NCBI RefSeq assembly: GCF_018991925.1
Contig: NW_024736071.1
Location: 12,450,282 to 12,514,281, forward strand
From: Homarus americanus
Lineage: Eukaryota; Arthropoda; Malacostraca; Decapoda; Nephropidae
Direction of reading: 5' to 3'
Length of the DNA: 64,000 bases
This document shows positions 57,371-64,000 of this stretch, piece after piece; position 1 is the stretch's first letter; every line of letters starts with the position of its first letter. The notes under the pieces are model-generated. The model saw nothing but the letters and a program-made list of their open reading frames with translations, had not been told where the DNA came from and did no database searches. The translations under genes and the position numbers were made by a program.

Positions 57371-58253
57371 CATAGGTTTAATATCAAGTCATTTATTCCC
57401 GATATTGGCAATTATTTCCACAGAGTTATGAAAGGATGTCAATTTTATCCATATTATTGGTAATTTCTCTTATATTACAAATTATCTTTTTTTCTCAAGT
57501 TTTTCGTATTTCCTGATTTTTTTTTTTTAAGCTACGATCGATTTTTTCTTCATTGTCAGTTATTTTGTTTATTGTACCTGCTTTATATACCATCAATATT
57601 GGTGAGGGGTTTTTATTCATGATCAACTCTAAGTAAAACTCTAAATAAGAAAACTTCTTTATGACCCTTCAATGATCAATAAAAGTTTGGAGGAATTGCA
57701 TTTTTCCTACTTTTTGCTTTTTCGATTTTTTTCCCCTGCCATGGAGACGAACGTAACCTTGGGAAGGACCCGTCCTCTCGGTGCGCCGCCATTACCAGCA
57801 GTATACGTGAACGCTAATAGACAAACAGTATAACGCTTGTGTTCCTAGAATAGTTCAAAAAAATAACACGACCAATTTTTTTATTATCTGTTATTTTTCG
57901 TTAATATTCCAAAAAAATATAATCTCATTATTGGTGGTTTTCATTATTATTGACTTTTCTTTTATTATCGGTGATTTTTTATATATTATTCCTTATTATA
58001 TAACGTTATTATTGGTGGTTTTCGTTACAGCATTTATAGATGATATTTTCGTTATTTTAAATATACTACCGTCATTATTGGTGGTTTTCGTTATCATTAA
58101 TTACCTTTCACCGGTGATTTTGGTTGATTTTTCGTTTTTACGCGTGAATTATTATCGAGGTTACTGGTGATTTTATCTTCCTTGTTGATTTTTATGAGTG
58201 ACTGCAGAGAGGAATGACTTTTGTATAGGAGCTTAAAATGAGAGGAGGCCATC
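57371..58253. other. AT-rich DNA with a TTATTGGTGGTTTTCGTTA repeat
   Basis: From about 57921 to 58175 the phrase CATTATTGGTGGTTTTCGTTAT recurs four or five times at 60-90-bp spacing, with diverged copies (TTATCGGTGATTTTT, CACCGGTGATTTTGG) earlier and between. No gene is recognised. Confidence 0.6.
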
Positions 58254-58612
58254 GTACCATATGTGAGTTCCTGGAGTCATGATACCATCAATGAGCTACT
58301 GGAGTCATGGTACCATCAGTGAGCTCCTGGAGTCATGGTACCACCAGTGAGCTCCTGGAGTCATGCTACCATCAGTGAGTTACTGGAATCATGCTACCAT
58401 CAGTGAGCTACTGGAGTCATGGTACCATCAGTGAGTTCCTGGAGTCATGGTACCATCAGTGAGCTCCTGGAGTCATGGTACCATCAATGAGCTCCTGGAG
58501 TCATGGTACCATCAATGAGCTCCTGGAGTCATGGTACCATCAGTGAGCTACTGGAGCCATGGTGCCATCAGTGAGCTCCTGGGATCATGGTACCATATTC
58601 AAGCTTTGGGTT
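58254..58612. repeat. 28-bp tandem repeat, 13 copies
   Basis: Unit GGTACCATCAGTGAGCTCCT + GGAGTCAT, strictly 28 bp in most copies. Each unit contains the palindromes GGTACC and GAGCTC. Variants are GTTACT, GCTACC and CAATGAG. Confidence 0.97.
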
Positions 58613-58679
58613 ATGGTGCTAACGAGTAATAGCTTCAGAGTACCATAAATCCATGGGAGCTCAACTCTTCACCTCGATT

Positions 58680-58681
<2 letters not shown>
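58613..58681. other. unique interval
   Basis: Nothing recognised. Confidence 0.5.

Positions 58682-58729
<48 letters not shown>
58682..58729. repeat. (GA)n microsatellite
   Basis: (GA)24, followed directly by (TG)n to 58744. Confidence 0.98.
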
Positions 58730-58732
<3 letters not shown>

Positions 58733-58744
58733 TGTGTGTGTGTG

Positions 58745-59394
58745 TTTACAACTTCACACATGCCAAAAATATTCATGATTACCAAATCATTATTATCTCC
58801 CGCCATCACAGGGAGGAGGTGCAATACAATATAATTATCATGCCCCTACGTGTGTTTGTTTGGTCGGCGTCCGGGAGTTGTACAGTAACTCGTATATACA
58901 GTAACTCGAACACACTGCAATGAACGTAAATTAAATCTGGTATGTCGATTTATGACAACAAAATCGTGTGCCAGTTCAACAGCCAATGTTTTCTATCACT
59001 GCTGTACAGGGTTATGGCACTTTATGGCACTTTGGTGTTTACTATGGCACTTATGGCACTTTAGTCTTTACTGAGGCAGTGTGACGTTGTGTTGGTTAAT
59101 AGGAGCGAAATTATTAACGATTATCTCCGCTGTAACATTAATGATAATAATAATGATAATGATAAAAAAATAAAATAAATAATAATAATAAACAATAACA
59201 ACAATAAAAATACATAAAACGATACTAACAACATCACTAAACTCGGCATCACCTTAACCTCCAAAAATTTACGGACCCATAATTAAATTTCAGCTCTGGA
59301 AACGGCTTAGGTAAGTTACATAAACCACAACACAAATATTGGGGAGAAAATACCTTAAAACCATTTTCAAGAACAGTGTAATAATATTTTCTCG
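58745..59394. other. unique DNA with small repeats
   Basis: TTATGGCACTTTA(T/G) recurs about five times at 59010-59065, and an (AAT)/(AATAATGAT) patch lies at 59140-59215. No gene. Confidence 0.6.
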
Positions 59395-59800
59395 TGGGGT
59401 GGGGAGGGGAGGGGAGGGGAAGGAGGGGGGAAGGAGGGGGAGGAGGGAGGAAGGAGGGAGGGAGTGAAGGAGGATGACGGAGGATAAAAATACTGAATCA
59501 GCCATTACGGGTGAACATAATCTGGGAAAATGGCCTAAGTTTAGTTGGTTACAGAAGGGTGGATGGTTAACTATTGTGGGAGGGTGGGTGGGAAGGGTAG
59601 TGAGGAAGGGAGAGGGGGCAGGAGTTACACGAGGGGGGAAAGAGGGAGGATAGTTGGCGGGAATGGAAGTGAGGGGAAAGGAAGGGAGAGGAAAGGAGGA
59701 AGGGTGGTTGGAGAAGAAGGAAAGGGAAAGAAAAGGGAGGAAGGGATAACACGAGGAACGGTAGAGGGGGTCTGGAGGGTGGGAAGAGAACTATGAGAAG
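59395..59800. repeat. G-rich and polypurine tracts
   Basis: (GGGGA)n at about 59399-59465 has G-quadruplex potential; 59577-59795 is A/G-rich low complexity. Confidence 0.85.
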
Positions 59801-59934
59801 AACGTATTAAATCAGGGTAAAGGAGGAGGCTTAGTTAAAAGGGTTAAGACCAGTGACAGAATCACCAACACGAGACCAAATATTACCTTCATGAGACTAA
59901 TGTAAATAATAGTAAGTCTTCTTAATTAGTTGAT
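59801..59934. other. unique interval
   Basis: Nothing recognised. Confidence 0.5.
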
Positions 59935-60155
59935 TTGGGGAGTCAGGTGTGTCTCAATAGGTGAGTCAGGTGTATGTCATGAACCGAGTCAGGTGTAAGA
60001 AGATAGACGAGTCAAGTGTGTGCGTCAAAAGGTATCAGGTGTGGTTAGGTAATTCAGATGTGAATGTCAATAGGCGAGTCAGATATGGTTAGATAAGTCA
60101 GTTCTGTGTCAATAGGCGAGTCAAGTGTGGTTAGGTGAGTCAGGTGTATATCACG
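59935..60155. repeat. degenerate repeat (CAATAGGCGAGTCAGGTGTG)
   Basis: About nine copies of GAGTCAGGTGTG with GTCAATAGGC or GTTAGGT linkers. Confidence 0.85.
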
Positions 60156-60921
60156 AGTCCTGTATTACGAGACAAGTCACTTAAGAGGCTCTCCAGGTCA
60201 AGACAATTTACACCCACTAAGGAACACTTTACAAATACTCGCTAGATTCCCGAAACATCACTCGACCAACTTAACCAAATGTTCTGACCTTGACAACTAA
60301 CCTGTGACCTTAAAAAGACACCTGTACATCTCTGTGTGGGAGGGTACTGATGATACTTACCAACGTGTAATGTAATTCGTCTCCTCAAAAATAGGGCCAA
60401 GTGTTTTCATAGGTGACAAAAGTAAAAAAAAAAAAAAAAAACTTTCATCTAAAATTGGCCTAAGGTCGTTGAAAGTACATATAAACAACGCCTACCATGT
60501 CTACAAAACCAAGTGACCTCAAACCACTATAAGGAACGTCGTCTCCTTAGCGGTCAGGTCACTGGGAGTAACGAGGTCACAGGGGTACAGATGTGACAAC
60601 AATACAGTACAACAATAACACTGATGGTGATAATGTTTCTCTTATCATCATTGGACAATAATTATATAAATACACAGGAATTGAGTTCAAGTAATTAATT
60701 CTTGTGTTAGTGTGTAGCATCCAGAGGGTACAGTAAGGCGCCGCCAAACTCCATTAAGAAAATATCCAATCCGCTAAACAAGGAAGCGGGTGGCCCCACA
60801 AAGCCATAAGCTGTGATATAATACCATTACACCGACCTGAACTTACCCTGGGTTTTTTCTCGTCTCGCAAACTTAACTCCCAATAAGATTTGATTTTCCA
60901 AACAGACCAGAAACACACCAT
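60156..60921. other. unique sequence
   Basis: A poly(A)19 run lies at about 60425; no gene recognised. Confidence 0.6.
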
Positions 60922-60955
60922 GGCTGGCTGGCTGGCTGGCTGGCAGGCAGGCACA

Positions 60956-61051
<96 letters not shown>
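60922..61051. repeat. (GGCT)n, (CACG)n and (AC)n compound microsatellite
   Basis: (GGCT)5 at about 60922-60943, GGCA, then (CACG)17 at about 60955-61022 and (AC)n to 61051. The last two are alternating purine-pyrimidine, and the (CACG) part is CpG-dense. Confidence 0.97.
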
Positions 61052-61054
<3 letters not shown>

Positions 61055-61421
61055 TAATCTTAAGACCTTTTAACCAGCGTTTTAACCTACATTTTAAGTC
61101 AGTGTTTTGTCTGATATAAGCTTCATCGACCTACCATTTAGATGTTCGGATAACCTTATTGTAATTTTGTTAATATATGCATAGTTTGTGTCTCTCTCTG
61201 TGTGTGTGTGTGTGTGTGTGTGTGTAGCCGGTCGGACTCAGCACCACACACACACTCTCTCCCTTCATTCGCTGTCACATCCTCACTCTTATCAGCATGA
61301 CAGATGTGTTCTACTGTGGTGTTCCCCTTCCACAACAAGTCCCCAAATATCTCTCTCGTTTACCCCTGTCACTTCATATAACTCAACACCATCCATCACC
61401 AGCCACGTCCGACCCTAAAAA

Positions 61422-61424
<3 letters not shown>
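61052..61424. other. unique DNA with (TG)n
   Basis: (TG)n at about 61199-61226; no gene recognised. Confidence 0.6.

Positions 61425-61472
<48 letters not shown>
61425..61472. repeat. (AC)n microsatellite
   Basis: (AC)24 after an A-run. Confidence 0.98.
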
Positions 61473-61474
<2 letters not shown>

Positions 61475-62129
61475 AGCTCATTCACATCCATTGCTGCTTC
61501 CTGGATATCCCCCCCTCATCTTTCACTCCATCCTTCCATCTCCTTGGTCTTCATCTTTCCCTCTTGCCTTTTACTCAATCGTCCACTCTTCTCACCAATC
61601 TTTCATTTCCTAATTTAACAATACATCCATAACAAACATCCTCTTCAATTCTGTCTGATAACACATTAAATATCCTCACTTCTGTTATTCTCCTAATCAC
61701 ACAATGTCCTCTTAGGTTCCTTCAACCTTTATCTTGTAACCAGAGTTCATTCTTTACCTCCTTTACACCCCCTTCCTTTCTCTCTTTTCATTTCTTCATT
61801 GTTCTCATCCTTCCTCTTCTCGGTGATTCACTTCGTTACGCTTTGATCCATTTGTTGACATCTAGTGAATTGAAACACCTTAGTTGTATTGTTTCTTCAG
61901 CCATACAAACAGTAAAAACTCCTCATTCACGCTTCCTAACCCAAACATCTGATCCATGTCGTAAGGTGATGACAAACAATAAACAAACACATTTCAGTAA
62001 ATAGTCAATAATTTAAAGGGAGGGGGAATGACATCCTTAATTAGTAGTTTGATAAATTGGTGGTATTTCAATACTTTGTTAATGAGGGCGTTGTAAACCG
62101 AAAAAACTCTCTCTCAGCTTCCAGGTAGA
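61473..62129. other. C/T-rich then AT-rich unique sequence
   Basis: Pyrimidine-biased to ~61820, then unique. No gene recognised. Confidence 0.6.
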
Positions 62130-62300
62130 TGTCTCTGTGTTCTCCACCAGAACCTATCACTGCCTACCACCAACCTCCTCTAACAATGCCCACTACCACC
62201 ATCCTCCCTGCCACCCACCACCACAATCCCTCCTGTCACCCACCACCATCCTCCCTACCATCACCATCCTCCCTACCACCACCATCACAAGTGCTCTAAC
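62130..62300. repeat. CACCACCATCCTCCCTACCA repeat
   Basis: About eight irregular copies of (CACC)CACCATCCTCCCT(G/A)CCA. Confidence 0.85.
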
Positions 62301-63164
62301 TACAACAGACCCTTCAAGTGGCTCTTAAGTAGAGAGAGACAGCCACCACTCTGTCATCACCAGACTCTTCAACATCATCCGATTTAGGTGTGTTTAGCCA
62401 CTCTCCCCCTCCTCCTCCTCTCCCTGATTCCTGGAAACTTGTTCTTGTCGCTTTGTAAATGTTTTGGAGTTAAGCCCACGATTAACGCTCCAGATTCTCG
62501 GAGATATTTGGAACTTCCTAAACTTATATTTTCCCGAAAACTCCTGTACGGTCGGTGAGGGTAGAGGAAGGGGGGTGGTGGTGTTAAAGAATCTCTCTAC
62601 ATACGATGGTAGATCTTAACAGTAGTTTTGTCTTAAGTCTTTAACTCTAGCGGTTGCTTTTTTTTTTTTCCCTATTGTAGCTCACGTGATGCCGCTGTCC
62701 TTCCGCCATCCCCAATTAGGAAAATAACAAAATATTAACGAGGGGAACCTGACTGGAAGCTTCTATCAAGAACTCGAGTTGTTTCTGAGAGGCAGAACAC
62801 ACACACACACACACGAAGCATTGTCTAATTGGAAAAACAAACTTGACGCAGCTGAATAAAAACTAGAGATACCATACTGAAACCGTGTTTAATTCTGCCC
62901 ACACCGCACCCACACCCACCTAACTCTTACCCCACACTCAATATTAAACCACACCTCCCTACACCTACCACACCTCCCCACACCCACACAAATCTACTAC
63001 ACCCTGATAACATTCGCCGTCAGAGATCCAACAGCTGGAAGAGTGCGGTGATGGGTGGGCGGTACGAGCCAACAGCCGCCTCCAAGGTTGTTCCATGTAC
63101 AAGTTGTATCGTGGAAGAAATATGTCTTTAATCAACTCTCTGGCTCTTACTACAGTACCTGCTA
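62301..63164. other. unique sequence
   Basis: T10 and (AC)n runs are present near 62660 and 62797. CCACACCCACC-type A/C DNA lies at 62895-62995. No gene recognised. Confidence 0.6.
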
Positions 63165-63415
63165 AGGATGTTGCTGTAGATGATGTTGATGTTTTGGTTG
63201 TTGTTGTAGATGATGATGTGATGTTTTGGTTGTTGTTGTTGATGATGATGATGATGACGATGATGATGATGTTGATGTTTTGGTTGTTGTTGTTGATGAT
63301 GTTGATGTTTTGGTTGTTGTTGTTGATGATGTTGATGTTTTGGTTGTTGTTGTTGATGATGTTGATGTTTTGGTTGTTGTTGATGATGTTGTGGGTATTC
63401 ATGTTCTTGTTGTTA
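63165..63415. repeat. 30-bp tandem repeat (GATGTTGATGTTTTGGTTGT)
   Basis: Six copies of GATGATGTTGATGTTTTGG + TTGTTGTTGTT, the last four nearly identical, plus a GAT expansion at 63240-63275. The 30-bp unit gives Asp/Val frames on plus and Asn/Ile frames on minus, which are artefacts. Confidence 0.95.
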
Positions 63416-63549
63416 TTGTAGATATTTTTCTTATTGAGGGTAAAGTTGGTGAGGTTTTGGTTGTATATTTTTGTTACTGTTTCTATTGTAAATATTTGTT
63501 CTGGTGCTACAGGATGTTGTTGATCTTAATTTGGGTTATAGATATTTAT
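63416..63549. other. T/G-rich unique interval
   Basis: Nothing recognised. Confidence 0.5.

Positions 63550-63594
<45 letters not shown>
63550..63594. repeat. (GT)n microsatellite
   Basis: (TG)22. Confidence 0.98.
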
Positions 63595-63601
<7 letters not shown>

Positions 63602-63656
63602 GTCAGTGTTATCGTGAAGGCAGACAAGCCACGAGGGTTTCCACTAGTAGGAGGAG

Positions 63657-63658
<2 letters not shown>

Positions 63659-63711
<53 letters not shown>
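63659..63711. repeat. (GA)n microsatellite
   Basis: Uninterrupted GA run of about 53 bases. Confidence 0.98.
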
Positions 63712-63714
<3 letters not shown>

Positions 63715-63833
63715 ATTTGGCAGTTCTCACTAACGAGGTCACTCCTACTATCAATTTACCCCCTTTAATTTTGTCCATTTAAATAATAACCACCAAAATA
63801 TTAACACCTGTGTAGTGTTGTAATTGGTATTAG

Positions 63834-64000
63834 TGTCCGTGGGCATATCAGAGTCCGTGGCTATATTCGAGTCCGTGGACATACCAGAGTCCGTGGCCAT
63901 ATCAGAGTCCGTGGCCATATCAGAGTCCGCCGTGGCCATATCAGGAGTCCGCCGTGGCCATATCAGGAAGTCCGCCGTGGCCATATCAGAGCCGTGGATA
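63834..64000. repeat. 18-21-bp tandem repeat (GTCCGTGGCCATATCAGA)
   Basis: About nine copies running off the right edge of the window; GTCCGCCGTGGCC insertion subtypes appear in the last three. Confidence 0.95.

Noticed and set aside
63226..63768. 180-residue Val/Asp frame ending in Arg/Glu repeats
   Set aside because: It strings together a 30-bp tandem repeat, (GT)n and (GA)n microsatellites.

Overview
The window looks like non-coding, repeat-dominated nuclear DNA from an arthropod, most likely a decapod crustacean. The reasons are the very high density of tandem repeats and of (GA)n/(CA)n/(TA)n microsatellites, interstitial tracts resembling the arthropod telomere repeat TTAGG, Penelope-like and non-LTR retrotransposon remnants, and a tRNA-derived SINE of a type I associate with decapods. 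The organism call is inference. I found no intact host protein-coding gene, rRNA or functional tRNA gene. Almost every long open frame is a translation of a tandem array whose unit happens to lack stops.

Layout: 1-6122 is a GC-rich ~24-bp minisatellite. 6123-11150 is mostly unique AT-rich DNA with microsatellites, small tandem repeats and a first copy (9521-9653) of a foldback element. 11150-14065 holds CA/ACC-type repeats, inside which sits a minus-strand piece of a LINE reverse transcriptase (12870-13290). A tRNA-like sequence (14172-14236) abuts a 2-kb C-rich array (14237-16243). A 22-bp GATGATGGTGG array (17064-18236) precedes a 100-N assembly gap (18345-18444). 18445-25185 has a half foldback element, a decayed LINE end, TTAGG-like DNA, purine-rich arrays and a GAGCGAGTGGTGGAG minisatellite. 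25186-29610 is a 4.4-kb homopurine-biased minisatellite.

30370-30933 is a foldback copy whose centre is expanded into a degenerate TTAGG-like array. 36480-37160 is the 3' part of a Penelope-like element with a GIY-YIG endonuclease domain and, downstream, a hammerhead-ribozyme-like motif. 37218-37378 is a long (TA)n run. 37729-38335 is a CAGGTAAACTTGGACACATA array. 39951-41105 is the broken RNase H and C-terminal part of an I-superfamily-like LINE. Two further foldback copies lie at 41471-41623 and 42465-42646. 44561-46062 is one ~19-20-bp array family interrupted by a 358-bp SINE that carries a 7-bp target duplication. 47881-50480 is mostly polypyrimidine DNA. 52111-52382 is a probable LINE 3' end with a TTA microsatellite tail. 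The remainder (52841-64000) alternates short tandem arrays, microsatellites and AT-rich unique sequence.

Nothing here forms an operon or pathway. The biology is that of mobile-element decay and tandem-repeat birth. The strongest leads are (i) a family of at least five ~135-180-bp palindromic foldback elements with TTAGG-like loops, one of which has apparently seeded a ~490-bp telomere-like array; (ii) a PLE remnant with a ribozyme-like motif bracketed by (TA)n; and (iii) a datable SINE insertion that splits a minisatellite.
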